From: Peptococcaceae bacterium
GTDB lineage: Bacteria; Bacillota; Peptococcia; Peptococcales; Peptococcaceae
Assembly (NCBI GenBank): GCA_017399005.1
Contig: JAFQEO010000005.1
Location: forward strand, 1 to 58,222
Direction of reading: 5' to 3'
Length of the DNA stretch: 58,222 bases
Both the position numbers and the translations under genes were made by a program. The notes under the pieces are model-generated. The model had not been told where the DNA came from. It did not search any database and was given only the letters and a program-made list of their open reading frames with translations. Below, piece after piece: positions 35,537 to 44,123 of the stretch (positions within the stretch are counted from its first letter, which is position 1; the number at the start of each line of letters is the position of its first letter).

Positions 35537-36073
35537 TCAGCATTCCAGCTTTTCACAGAGTTCTGCATCGTTTAACACACAGCGAATTAGACTGCCTCCA
35601 AAACCTCTGGTATAGAGAAACCGCCCCAGCTGTTCCCGGCTCACACCAGACCGGCTGCTTTCGATTTTTTTCAGCGCAGCCGCCAGTGCCAGCTCCTGTT
35701 CCTGTTCTTCCGGGAAGTATTCTTCCAGACTCTGCTGAATCAGAGAGCGGTCACTGATTTTTTTAGAAAGTTCAAAAGCCATTTTCTGCCGTCCGCAGGG
35801 ATGAAACTGAATGCGGTCGTGAATCCAGCTTCTGCAGTAGGCCGCATCATTCAGATAGCCGTACTCCTCTAAAAAGCGGATTACCTCACGAACAGTATCC
35901 CCGGCATAACCCTTTTTCTGCAGATGTTCCTTCACTTCCCTGCGGGTATGCATACGGGCAGCCACATATTTCAGCCCGACCTGTTTCGCCTTTTCCAGCT
36001 GTTTAGCCTCTTCCGGATACCCGAACCCGTCTTCCGGTCCGGTCCAGAAATCCATAGATTCTATCTGTTTCAT
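35537..36073 (-). CDS. recX: RecX-type regulatory protein
   Basis: The 178-residue protein has repeats typical of RecX: LKYVAARMHTRREVKEHLQKKGYAGDTVREVIRFLEEYGYLNDAAYCRSWIHDRIQFHPCGRQKMAFELSKKISDRSLIQQSLEEYFPEE. RecX binds RecA filaments and limits their extension. It starts 15 bases after recA and is almost certainly co-transcribed with it. Its C terminus (LGRFLYTRGFGGSLIRCVLND) is the third three-helix unit. Confidence 0.92.
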   Translation of the reverse strand: MKQIESMDFWTGPEDGFGYPEEAKQLEKAKQVGLKYVAARMHTRREVKEHLQKKGYAGDTVREVIRFLEEYGYLNDAAYCRSWIHDRIQFHPCGRQKMAFELSKKISDRSLIQQSLEEYFPEEQEQELALAAALKKIESSRSGVSREQLGRFLYTRGFGGSLIRCVLNDAELCEKLEC

Positions 36074-36088
36074 ACAGATAATCCTTTA

Positions 36089-37144
36089 TTACTCGGCATC
36101 GAAGAAATCATCGTCATCGTCCTGCACTTCTACCACCATACCGATGTTCTGGGAACGCTGACGGATTTTTTCCTCAATTTCAGCTCTGGTTTCCGGATTT
36201 GCTTTCAGATATTCCTTGGCATTGTCACGGCCCTGACCGATTTTTTCGCCCTCATAGGAATACCATGCGCCGCTCTTGCGGATAATTTCCAGTTCTACAC
36301 CAACATCCACGATGCTGCCTTCGTTGGAAATCCCTTCGCCGTACATAATATCAAACTCCACAGTTTTGAATGGCGGAGCCACTTTGTTTTTTACCACTTT
36401 TACTTTTGTACGGTTACCCACAACTTCACTGCCGCGTTTTAACGCTTCCCCTTTACGCACTTCCATACGAACAGAGGAGAAGAATTTCAGCGCACGGCCA
36501 CCGGTGGTTGTTTCCGGATTGCCATACATAACGCCGATTTTTTCACGCACCTGGTTGATGAAAATCATGGTGGTGTTGTTTTTGCTGATATTGGCGGTCA
36601 TTTTGCGCAGCGCCTGGCTCATCAGACGAGCCAGCAGCCCTACATGGCTGTCGCCCATCTCGCCTTCAATTTCCGCACGAGGAGTCAGTGCCGCAACCGA
36701 GTCAACAACGATGATATCTACCGCACCGCTTCGTGCCAGCGCATCACAGATTTCCAGCGCCTGTTCACCGTAGTCCGGCTGGGAAACCAGCAGATTGTCC
36801 ACATCTACGCCGATTTTTCTTGCATAAACCGGATCCAGTGCATGTTCAGCATCGATAAACGCTGCGATACCGCCCTCTTTCTGGCATTCTGCCACAATGT
36901 GCAGAGCAACGGTGGTTTTACCGGAAGATTCCGGCCCGTAGATTTCGATAATTCTGCCTTTTGGCACACCGCCAACCCCTAACGCACTGTCCAGTGCAAT
37001 AGAGCCGGTATGGATCACTTCCATCTCCAGTTTTTCCTGATCCCCCAGACGCATCAGGGTACCTTTCCCGAACTGACGGTCAATCTGTTTTAATGCATTT
37101 TCCAGAGCCGCAGCTCTGTCCTGATTTCGATTCATATCTGCCAT
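36089..37144 (-). CDS. recA: Recombinase RecA
   Basis: The 351-residue protein has all RecA signatures: Walker [10 protein letters not shown] (near residue 70), [67 protein letters not shown], and [32 protein letters not shown]. The acidic C terminus ([13 protein letters not shown]) is typical. It catalyses strand exchange and promotes SOS induction. The promoter (TTGACA, 17 bases, TATAAT) is near perfect, and a CAAAC-N4-ATTTG palindrome follows the start of transcription. Confidence 0.98.
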   Translation of the reverse strand: MADMNRNQDRAAALENALKQIDRQFGKGTLMRLGDQEKLEMEVIHTGSIALDSALGVGGVPKGRIIEIYGPESSGKTTVALHIVAECQKEGGIAAFIDAEHALDPVYARKIGVDVDNLLVSQPDYGEQALEICDALARSGAVDIIVVDSVAALTPRAEIEGEMGDSHVGLLARLMSQALRKMTANISKNNTTMIFINQVREKIGVMYGNPETTTGGRALKFFSSVRMEVRKGEALKRGSEVVGNRTKVKVVKNKVAPPFKTVEFDIMYGEGISNEGSIVDVGVELEIIRKSGAWYSYEGEKIGQGRDNAKEYLKANPETRAEIEEKIRQRSQNIGMVVEVQDDDDDFFDAE

Positions 37145-37260
37145 AAATAGCCTCCATCATCATACGCATTGTGCAAATTCTATATGTGACATTATCGTTT
37201 TACGCTTTACCGCCAAATTATGTCTATCAGACAGATTTCGACAGCATTCGTCTTTTTTTG

Positions 37261-37274
37261 CAAATGTATGTTTG
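37261..37274. promoter_or_regulatory. Possible SOS-type operator downstream of the recA promoter
   Basis: CAAATGTATGTTTG is an imperfect 5-4-5 palindrome placed 7-20 bases after the expected recA start. The arrangement resembles the Gram-positive GAAC-N4-GTTC box but the half-sites differ, so this is a weak call. Confidence 0.3.
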
Positions 37275-37287
37275 TATTTATGTCTGT

Positions 37288-37316
37288 ATTATAGTGCAGT
37301 CTGGCGCTGCTGTCAA
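37288..37316 (-). promoter_or_regulatory. recA promoter
   Basis: On the minus strand exact TTGACA (37316-37311) and exact TATAAT (37293-37288) are separated by 17 bases. Confidence 0.8.
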
Positions 37317-37331
37317 CAGAATTTACCAGAT

Positions 37332-37364
37332 AAAAAGAAAATCTGTTCGATTTTTATATTTTCT
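37332..37364 (-). terminator. Probable terminator after ddl
   Basis: On the minus strand AGAAAAT and ATTTTCT form a weak AT-rich stem followed by TTTT. It lies between the ddl stop and the recA promoter. Confidence 0.4.
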
Positions 37365-37381
37365 GTTTACAGGTTCTTTGA

Positions 37382-38464
37382 TTAGCAGTCGATAGAATTT
37401 TTCGCACGGTCTGCAAACCGTTCTTCTGCCAGTTCCACCAGTTTTTTTAACAGCTGGTCAACGGGCAGCCCTGCTGCTTCCCACATTTTCGGATACATAC
37501 TGATTTCAGTAAAGCCAGGCAGAGTATTCACTTCATTCAGATAAATCTGTCCATTGTCCTGATCGATAAAGAAATCCACGCGGGCAAACCCTTCACATTC
37601 CAGAGCCAGATAGGTTTCCACTGCCAGTTTCTGAATCTTTGCAGTAATGTCGGCTGGAATCTCTGCTGGAATCACCGATACCGATTTGTTATCGATATAT
37701 TTTGCCTTGTAATCGTAAAATTCATTGCTTGCCTTGATTTCACCCGGCACCGATACGGCTGGCTGTTCATTCCCAAGCACGGAGATTTCGATTTCACGCA
37801 CGTTTACACCCTGTTCCACCAGAATCTTGCGGTCGTATTTTGCTGCCAGCTGGAGGGATTCTACCAGCTCTGCAGCGTTATGTGCCTTGCTGATGCCAAC
37901 ACTGGAGCCACCGTTTGCCGGTTTCACAAATACCGGATATTTTAAAGCAGCTTCCACGCAGTTTATTGCCTCCTGCACATTTTTTTCCACCTGACTGCGC
38001 AGCACAGTGGTAAAGCCCACCTGCGGAATATTGTGATAAGCCAGAATTTTACGCATCACAGCTTTATCCATACCGATAGCAGAACCTGCAACCCCGGCAC
38101 CAACATAAGGAACCCCGGCCATTTCCAGAAGCCCCTGCAGAATCCCGTCTTCGCCGTAAGTACCATGGTTAATCGGGAATGCCACATCCAGCCGGCATAC
38201 TTCCGTGCCGTCTGCGGCAGAAATCACATGACCGCCTGGATACGGTGCCAGAATCACTTCGTTCTCCGCATACTGTTCTGCACTGGCTGTTTTGATATCC
38301 TCCAGAGCCACCGGTCCGTACCAGCGCCCTTCCCGGGAGATAAACAGCGGAATCACTTCAAATTCGGCTTTATTAAAGTTATGTGCAATGGCACTGGCCG
38401 ATACCAGCGATACTTCATGTTCACCGGAGCGTCCGCCAAACAGTAAACCAACGTTCTTTTTCAT
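37382..38464 (-). CDS. ddl: D-alanine--D-alanine ligase
   Basis: The 360-residue ATP-grasp enzyme has KKNVGLLFGGRSGEHEVSLVSA at the N terminus, FPINHGTYGEDGILQGLLEMAGVPYVGAGVAGSAIGMDKAVMRKIL, KPANGGSSVGISKAHN and FFIDQDNGQIYLNEVNTLPGFTEISMYPKMWEAAGL near the C terminus. These are the Ddl motifs, including the ATP-grasp metal ligands in LNEVNTLPG. It makes the peptidoglycan dipeptide D-Ala-D-Ala. It lies 63 bases after the methionine gamma-lyase-like gene and is probably co-transcribed with it. Confidence 0.96.
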   Translation of the reverse strand: MKKNVGLLFGGRSGEHEVSLVSASAIAHNFNKAEFEVIPLFISREGRWYGPVALEDIKTASAEQYAENEVILAPYPGGHVISAADGTEVCRLDVAFPINHGTYGEDGILQGLLEMAGVPYVGAGVAGSAIGMDKAVMRKILAYHNIPQVGFTTVLRSQVEKNVQEAINCVEAALKYPVFVKPANGGSSVGISKAHNAAELVESLQLAAKYDRKILVEQGVNVREIEISVLGNEQPAVSVPGEIKASNEFYDYKAKYIDNKSVSVIPAEIPADITAKIQKLAVETYLALECEGFARVDFFIDQDNGQIYLNEVNTLPGFTEISMYPKMWEAAGLPVDQLLKKLVELAEERFADRAKNSIDC

Positions 38465-38527
38465 TGCAATCAGCCCTTTTCTTCTTTCTTTTTCTATTTT
38501 CCATCCTGACTGGATATCATTTTCCGC

Positions 38528-39796
38528 TTAAGCCTGTTCCATCTGCCCTACTGCGGCCACCACACCGGCAATCACATGGGCAACCGACAAACCACCCTGC
38601 ATATATACAATGTACGGCTCACGCATCGGACCGTCAATACTCAGTTCAATAGAGGAACCCTGCACAAAAGTGCCGCCCGCCATGATAACCGGGTCATCAT
38701 AGCCCGGAAGCTCCGCATCGTACGGTGTTACATGGGCATCCAGCGGAGATGCCATCTGAATCCCGCGGCAGAATCTTCTAACATTATCCGGCTCATCCAG
38801 CTGAATGGCCTGAATGATGTCAGTACGCACTGCATCTGCTGCAGGCGATACTTTATAACCCAGCTGTGTCAGAAGCTGTGCTGCAAAAATAGCCCCTTTC
38901 ATGGACTGTTCTACAATCAGAGGTGCCATAAAAAGCCCCTGATAAGCCAGACGGTTGAAATCCAGCGCAGAACCAACATCCTCTGCAATACCCGGGGCGG
39001 TTAAGCGGGCAGCGGCACGATCTACCAGATGTGCTTTCCCTGCCACATAGCCGCCGCGTGGAGCCAGACCGCCGCCCGGATTTTTAATCAGCGAACCGGC
39101 AATTAAATCGGCGCCGATTTCCAGTGGCTCTTTCAGTTCTACAAATTCCCCGTAACAGTTATCCACAAAGCAGATAATCTCCGGATTGATTTTTTTCACA
39201 AAGGCAATGGCTTCCTCAATCTGTGCAATGGTCAGCGATTTTCTCCAGTTATAGCCTCTGGAACGCTGAATGCAAACCATTTTGGTATCCGGTGTTACCG
39301 TTTTTGCAATACCGTCAAAATCGAACTCGTCATTTACCAGTTCCACCACTTTATGATGGATACCCAGTTCGGATAACGTGCCCATCTCTTTATTGCGGCC
39401 GATAATGGTCTGCAGGGTATCATATGGTTCCCCGCTGATAGATACAAATGTGTCACCCGGCAGCAGAATCCCGAACAGGCACAGAGCCAGAGCATGAGTG
39501 CCCGATGCAATATTGGAACGCACCAGCGCCTTTTCCGCTTTGAAAATATCTGCCCAGATTAATTCTAAAATATCACGGCCGGTATCCCCGTATCCATAAC
39601 CGGTGGAACCGTTCAGATGGAAATCCGATGCCTGATTTTTCTGAAACGCATTCAGAATTTTAATCTGCGCTGTTGCCGTGTTGTTGTTTACGGTTAACCA
39701 GTAAGGCTGTACCGCATCGTAGGCTTTATAGATTTCCTCCATCAGCCCGTCGCTGATATGATATTTATCCTTCAAACTTAAAAAATATTCTTTCAT
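38528..39796 (-). CDS. Methionine gamma-lyase family PLP enzyme ('aluminium resistance' type)
   Basis: The 422-residue protein matches the family annotated as methionine gamma-lyase family or aluminium resistance protein: LNAFQKNQASDFHLNGSTGYGYGDTGRDILELIWADIFKAEKALVRSNIASGTHALALCLFGILLPGD, ICFVDNCYGEFVELKEPLEIGADLIAGSLIKNPGGGLAPRGGYVAGK with the PLP-binding Lys in SLIKNPGG, and YDDPVIMAGGTFVQGSSIELSIDGPMREPYIVYMQGGL. The true substrate is unclear in most relatives; cysteine or methionine side-chain elimination is expected. In many Firmicutes it lies next to hflX, as it does here. Confidence 0.92.
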   Translation of the reverse strand: MKEYFLSLKDKYHISDGLMEEIYKAYDAVQPYWLTVNNNTATAQIKILNAFQKNQASDFHLNGSTGYGYGDTGRDILELIWADIFKAEKALVRSNIASGTHALALCLFGILLPGDTFVSISGEPYDTLQTIIGRNKEMGTLSELGIHHKVVELVNDEFDFDGIAKTVTPDTKMVCIQRSRGYNWRKSLTIAQIEEAIAFVKKINPEIICFVDNCYGEFVELKEPLEIGADLIAGSLIKNPGGGLAPRGGYVAGKAHLVDRAAARLTAPGIAEDVGSALDFNRLAYQGLFMAPLIVEQSMKGAIFAAQLLTQLGYKVSPAADAVRTDIIQAIQLDEPDNVRRFCRGIQMASPLDAHVTPYDAELPGYDDPVIMAGGTFVQGSSIELSIDGPMREPYIVYMQGGLSVAHVIAGVVAAVGQMEQA

Positions 39797-39881
39797 TTCT
39801 GTCTCGACTCCAATTATTTCAAAATGATTTCTTAAATGATTTCTAAAACTGTTTAAAGCACATTATTTTAAAGCTGTTCCG

Positions 39882-41192
39882 TTATTCCTGCCAGGCCTCG
39901 TCCTGCACCTCATACTGCATCAGAGCCTGCGGCAGGGTTTCCCTGTAACCGCTCCATGTAAAGCGAATGGCATCTTCTGTGTATTCCAGTTCATCCACCT
40001 GACCGGTACTATATGCCTGGTTCAATAATCCGCCCATGGTCATCGGCAATGCAATATGACAGCTGATATTCTGCATCAGACGGCTCTCAATTACCTGCAT
40101 TAATCCTTCCAGATTAAGCTTCTGCTCTGCCGAAATATAACAGCAGCTTTCCCGTTCCAGCCGTGCACTTACCGGTGGAATTTCCTCCAGACGGTCAATC
40201 TTGTTAAACACATACACGCGAGGTTTTTCCTCCAGACCAAGCTGCTGTAAAATCGCTTCCACAGCCTCCAGCTGATTATCAAAGTTTGGATTGCTGATAT
40301 CCACCACATGCAGCAGCAAATCGGCATACTGCAGTTCATCCAGCGTTGCTTTGAACGCATTAATCAGCTGCGGCGGCAAATCACGAATAAAACCTACCGT
40401 ATCGGTTAATAAGGCTTTGCTGCCGTTTGGCAGATAAAAGGCTCTGGTGGTAGGGTCCAGTGTGGCAAACAGCTGGTCCTCGGCATAAATCTGCTCATCG
40501 GTGATACTGTTTAACAGCGATGATTTACCCGCATTGGTGTAACCAACCAGCGCCACCAGCGGCAGATGATTGCGCAGTTTGCTTTTCTGCTGAACAGCAC
40601 GATGCTTTCGCACCTCTTTTAAATCCTGCTCGATAATCTGAATACGCTGACGAATCCGCCGGCGGTCGGTTTCCAGTTTGGTTTCCCCGGGGCCTCTTGT
40701 GCCTACCCCGCCGCCTTTGCTGGTACCGCCCTGGCGTGACAGATTCATCCCCTGCCCTAACAGACGGGGCAGAAGATATGTGGCCTGTGCCAGCTCCACC
40801 TGCAGTTTCCCTTCACGGCTTCGCGCTCTCTGCGCAAAAATGTCCAGAATCAGCATGGTTTTATCCAGTACTTTGGCATCCAGCACCTGCCCCAGATTGA
40901 ACAGCTGGGAAGGAGAAAGCTGATGGTCAAAAATAACACAGTCAGCATCATGCATCATGCACAGCTGGCGGAGTTCCTCCATTTTGCCGCGACCGATACA
41001 ATATGCCGCATCAGGCGCATTACGGTGCTGAATCAGGCAATCCACCACTTCAAGCCCCGCAGTACGGCTTAACTCAGCCAGTTCCTGATAGAGTTCTTCC
41101 TCCTCCCAGTTTTCCCGCGGCTCCGGCAAAAGTACCAGAACTGCCTTTTCCTTCTGCTCTGTCATATCATGCATCTGTTGTTCCCGTGCCAT
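39882..41192 (-). CDS. hflX: Ribosome-associated GTPase HflX
   Basis: The product has about 436 residues from ATG 41192; the in-frame GTG at 41201 is too close to its ribosome site. The HflX N-terminal domain includes RNAPDAAYCIGRGKMEELRQLCMMHDADCVIFDHQLSPSQLFNLGQVL and the glycine-rich linker GMNLSRQGGTSKGGGVGTRGPGETKLETDRRRIRQRI. The G-domain follows with G1 GYTNAGKSSLLNSI, G3 DTVGFIRDLPPQLINAFKATLDE and G4 NKID. HflX splits stalled or stress-affected ribosomes. No terminator lies between it and the next gene downstream on the same strand. Confidence 0.95.
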   Translation of the reverse strand: MAREQQMHDMTEQKEKAVLVLLPEPRENWEEEELYQELAELSRTAGLEVVDCLIQHRNAPDAAYCIGRGKMEELRQLCMMHDADCVIFDHQLSPSQLFNLGQVLDAKVLDKTMLILDIFAQRARSREGKLQVELAQATYLLPRLLGQGMNLSRQGGTSKGGGVGTRGPGETKLETDRRRIRQRIQIIEQDLKEVRKHRAVQQKSKLRNHLPLVALVGYTNAGKSSLLNSITDEQIYAEDQLFATLDPTTRAFYLPNGSKALLTDTVGFIRDLPPQLINAFKATLDELQYADLLLHVVDISNPNFDNQLEAVEAILQQLGLEEKPRVYVFNKIDRLEEIPPVSARLERESCCYISAEQKLNLEGLMQVIESRLMQNISCHIALPMTMGGLLNQAYSTGQVDELEYTEDAIRFTWSGYRETLPQALMQYEVQDEAWQE

Positions 41193-41339
41193 CTTCGCCA
41201 CGTCCTTCCCTGTATTTTCTACAATTTATTTTATCACAATGTTCCGTTGAGTGCAGTCAGACTCATAACAAGTAATTATAACATAATTCAAAGCATGTGA
41301 AAATAAGATTTCTGGTGATTCGGGGAATATGTATGTTTT

Positions 41340-41513
41340 AATGACAGAAGAGTAACTACTTTTTTCCTCTCCCTCCATACCTGGACATTATATCCAGCCT
41401 GTCCCGTGCTTCAAGACAGCATGAATGCTGTCCTTCGCACTTATGACAGACTGGAATACTGTCCATCTATAGTCGGAATTCGGAAAACGTATGTTACTCT
41501 TCTGCCATTATTT
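41340..41513 (-). ncRNA. Structured intergenic element, diverged copy C
   Basis: The outer stem pairs TAATGACAGAAGAGTAAC (41339-41356) with the region 41493-41510, about 17 bp with one mismatch. On the minus strand it shares with copies A and B the segment GATGGAC, the partner AATGTCC and the following G-TAT then GAGG tract. The interior differs: CCAGTCTGTC/GACAGGCTGG, GTGC/GCAC and an apical GACAGCAT/ATGCTGTC hairpin. It lies between ylzJ and hflX. Membership of the family is less certain than for A and B. Confidence 0.45.
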
Positions 41514-41537
41514 CAATACTGGCGACTAGCGCTCATG

Positions 41538-41768
41538 CTACCGCTCACACAGAATCGGTATCAGCGCTCCCGGCTTTAAATCCTCTCGCAGATAATGAGC
41601 CGGATTGGTGGTGCAAAGCCCCGTAACCTGATAGTGAGCGGCATCATACGGCCGTACATACACATGCACCCCCTGATAACAGACCATGCGAATTTCTGCC
41701 GGTTTCTCCAGTGGATTTTCCAGATTCTCAAACTGCGGCGGCATGGTGGTGTAATAGCAGTCAATCAT
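41538..41768 (-). CDS. YlzJ-like protein
   Basis: The product has 76 residues from ATG 41768 behind GGGAGG; a longer frame opens at 41792. [71 protein letters not shown] resembles the YlzJ family, in which short proteins begin 'Y-T-x-M-P-x' and are encoded just after tepA/ymfB. The start overlaps the tepA stop (ATGATTGA), so the two are translationally coupled. Function unknown. Confidence 0.7.
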   Translation of the reverse strand: MIDCYYTTMPPQFENLENPLEKPAEIRMVCYQGVHVYVRPYDAAHYQVTGLCTTNPAHYLREDLKPGALIPILCER

Positions 41769-42447
41769 GACAATCTGCCTCCCGCTCATCAATCATGGCA
41801 TTCAGTTTATTCATAGCCTCACGAATACTGCCCACCTCATCGATAAGCCCTAATTCCACAGCCCGTCTGCCAACTACAACCGTGCCGATATCCTGCGACA
41901 GTTCCCCCACCGTCAGCATCAGGCTGCGGAATGTAGCCTCGTCAATCCGCGAATTGTTTGTCACAAAGGCCACCACACGGTCCTGCATCCGCTCAATATA
42001 CTCCATAGTAGCCGGAACCCCGATTACCATTCCCGTTAGCCGCACGGGATGAATCGTCATGCTGGCACTTGGCGCAATAAACGAATAATCACTGGAAACC
42101 GCAATGGGTACTCCAATGCTGTGGCCTCCGCCCATCACAATACTTACCTTGGGCTTGGAAAGTCCCCGGATAGCCTCGGCAATAGCCAGCCCCGACTCCA
42201 CATCACCCCCGGCAGTGTTCAGCACAATCAGAACCCCTTTTACCTCCGGGTCCTGCTCCAGCGCAATCAGCTGCGGAATAATATGTTCATACTTGGTGGT
42301 TTTATTATTCTGCGGCAGCAGCATATGCCCCTCAATCTGCCCGATAATGGTCAAACACTGAACAGGAGCCGTTTCCGGCACCGGCAGTGCCGTTGTACCA
42401 TAATCCGAAAGAAGCACCTCCGGTTCCTGATTCTGCGTGTCACTCAT
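41761..42447 (-). CDS. tepA: ClpP-like serine protease TepA (translocation-enhancing)
   Basis: The 228-residue protein has the ClpP/crotonase fold of TepA/Ymf[107 protein letters not shown]. The nucleophilic serine lies in GGHSIG and the catalytic His in TIHP. In Bacillus the homologue is linked to protein export. GAGGAGG precedes the ATG, and the gene is coupled to ylzJ downstream. Confidence 0.9.
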   Translation of the reverse strand: MSDTQNQEPEVLLSDYGTTALPVPETAPVQCLTIIGQIEGHMLLPQNNKTTKYEHIIPQLIALEQDPEVKGVLIVLNTAGGDVESGLAIAEAIRGLSKPKVSIVMGGGHSIGVPIAVSSDYSFIAPSASMTIHPVRLTGMVIGVPATMEYIERMQDRVVAFVTNNSRIDEATFRSLMLTVGELSQDIGTVVVGRRAVELGLIDEVGSIREAMNKLNAMIDEREADCHD

Positions 42448-42522
42448 ACTGATTCCTCCTCTTCCTGATTTCCATACGATATCTGACTAGTATGAGAAAT
42501 CAGGGGAGAATTTATACAGCCC

Positions 42523-43368
42523 TTATGCGATTTCGCCCCGGTTCCAGCGGTATTCATTGCTGATAGCATCCTCCACCGTGCGCACACCACGGCGTTCATA
42601 ATTATCAAAAATGCCGTCCATATAACGCCATGTAACATTGCCCTGCTCCGATGCCTGTTTCATTACAAAACGGAGCAAATCGGCCTTTTCTTTGCTGAAT
42701 GCAGCATAATTCTGACCATCCGGTGTTTCTGCCACATAGTAGCATCGCGCAAATACCTTCTCCATATCAAACCGGCTCGGTGATTTTTGCAGATAAATGC
42801 TGAACAGTTCTCTAGCCAGTGCCTCACTTTTCTGAATCTCCACACGGGTAGTGGGAATCTGTTCTTCCCCGTAAAGAATCATTTCATGCTTTGCTTCACT
42901 CGGTTCCCGGCTTCCGCCGTCCAGAGGAAGACGACGACTTATATTACAATTCATAAAATCATTCGCATTCTCATTTTCATATTCATTCACATTACCATTC
43001 ACATAATCATTCACATTCTCATATTCATATACATTATCCGCTTTTGTCCCTTCAAGAGGGTTTTCCAGAAAAGCCATCCCTTTTTTCTCATCATTTGGCT
43101 GCGTGTCTGGCTCCTGCTTTGGCGGTCTGCCGCCTTTTTTACCAGCCTCACTGCACTTGCGGATTCGTTCCTCATATTTCTTTGCATCCCTGTCCAGATG
43201 CTGCCGATTAGTGGTAAACAGCATTTTTACAACCGGATCCGTAATCTCCGCTTTCCCATATCGCACATAATCATAAATAGCCGTAATCCACATCCCGCGC
43301 TGTTCCATTGTCAAATCTTCCATCTGTTCCCCATGTTCCACATACATTACAAAACTCGGTTTTTTCAT
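42523..43368 (-). CDS. Phage-like DUF6291/DnaD-type protein with Asn/Glu/Tyr repeat linker
   Basis: The product has 281 residues from ATG 43368 behind GGAGG; the frame opens at 43455. The N terminus (MKKPSFVMYVEHGEQMEDLTMEQRGMWITAIYDYVRYGKAEITDPVVKMLFTTNRQHLDRDAKKYEERIRKCSEAGKKGGRPPKQ) is the DUF6291 domain found in phage and prophage replication genes. A repeat-rich linker (VYEYENVNDYVNGNVNEYENENANDF, residues about 113-140) follows, encoded by near-identical GAATAT/GAATGT hexamers. The C-terminal part (ALARELFSIYLQKSPSRFDMEKVFARCYYV...EQGNVTWRYMDGIFDNYERRGVRTVEDA) resembles the DnaD-like C-terminal domain (DUF4373/DnaB_2). It is probably a prophage remnant; no other phage genes adjoin it. 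Confidence 0.7.
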   Translation of the reverse strand: MKKPSFVMYVEHGEQMEDLTMEQRGMWITAIYDYVRYGKAEITDPVVKMLFTTNRQHLDRDAKKYEERIRKCSEAGKKGGRPPKQEPDTQPNDEKKGMAFLENPLEGTKADNVYEYENVNDYVNGNVNEYENENANDFMNCNISRRLPLDGGSREPSEAKHEMILYGEEQIPTTRVEIQKSEALARELFSIYLQKSPSRFDMEKVFARCYYVAETPDGQNYAAFSKEKADLLRFVMKQASEQGNVTWRYMDGIFDNYERRGVRTVEDAISNEYRWNRGEIA

Positions 43369-43654
43369 TCTGCATTGCCTCCTGTCAGTTCTGCTGTCAT
43401 ACAGCCTCTTTGTTTTCTCTCCAACAGGATAGTTTATTCTACATATGTATTGCAAATCGTGCTAAATGTATTTTCGCCCTCTTTTTTACCTATTTATTGG
43501 TATCTGTTGGTATTTATGGTTGCAATTCAGTGTATAAAACCTCATTTTTCAAGCAAATATTTTCTGTAATTTCCTGATTTTTGTAGATTTCGTGTATTTA
43601 GCACATATTTACGTAATATCGCTGTTATTAAGAGACTTTATGGATTTACAGGGC

Positions 43655-43760
43655 GCAAAAAATCCCGGAATATCTGCATAACACAGATTCTCCGGGATTT
43701 TCTTATTTTTCTAAATCAATATAACTTACCGCATTGCCGTGTTCCTGCAATAATTGAACA
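43655..43760 (-). repeat. Direct repeat (3' end of the prolyl-tRNA editing gene plus terminator), left copy
   Basis: Read on the minus strand, this segment encodes LLQEHGNAVSYIDLEK then a stop and a terminator hairpin (AATCCCGGAGAATCTG/CAGATATTCCGGGATT) followed by six T. It resembles 44955-45060, which encodes ILREHGNAVNYLNFEE plus the same hairpin. The two copies flank dinD in the same orientation. Confidence 0.65.
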
Positions 43761-43900
43761 AGTGTATAGCCTTTCTTTTTCTCAGCCGTATTCTTACTAT
43801 CCACATTTCTTATCCATTCCCTAAAATGCTGTTTATCAGATTTCATTTTTTTCGTCTGGCTTCTCAATTCTTCGACATTCTCTAACAATATTCCACACAT
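43703..43900 (-). pseudogene. Short gene remnant ending in a copy of the prolyl-tRNA editing 3' end
   Basis: The frame encodes 65 residues: an unrelated basic N-terminal part (MCGILLENVEELRSQTKKMKSDKQHFREWIRNVDSKNTAEKKKGYT) and a C-terminal tail LVQLLQEHGNAVSYIDLEK, closely like the last residues of the gene at 45012 (LVEILREHGNAVNYLNFEE). I do not recognise the first part. It looks like a fragment joined to, or replacing, the body of a second copy. There is no clear ribosome site before the ATG. Whether it is expressed is doubtful. Confidence 0.5.
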
Positions 43901-44123
43901 CAGCCTCTTATAAATCTGCAGGTTTCGACATGATTTCTCTTAGTATTCAAAGTATTCAAATGCCGCAAAACTGCTTAACCAATTGTTTCCAGATTCATTC
44001 TTTACACCAGGAACGAGCGGGTATATAATATAATCGTGACAAAATGCTGCAGCATTCACAGATTCTATCTAGCAATTAATTGTTCTCATTATTTTATTAT
44101 CTTCTATGGGAAGGAGCAATTAT

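Noticed and set aside
43960-44123. A LexA box before dinD
   Set aside because: No GAAC-N4-GTTC-like or CAAAC-N4-GTTTG palindrome is visible there.
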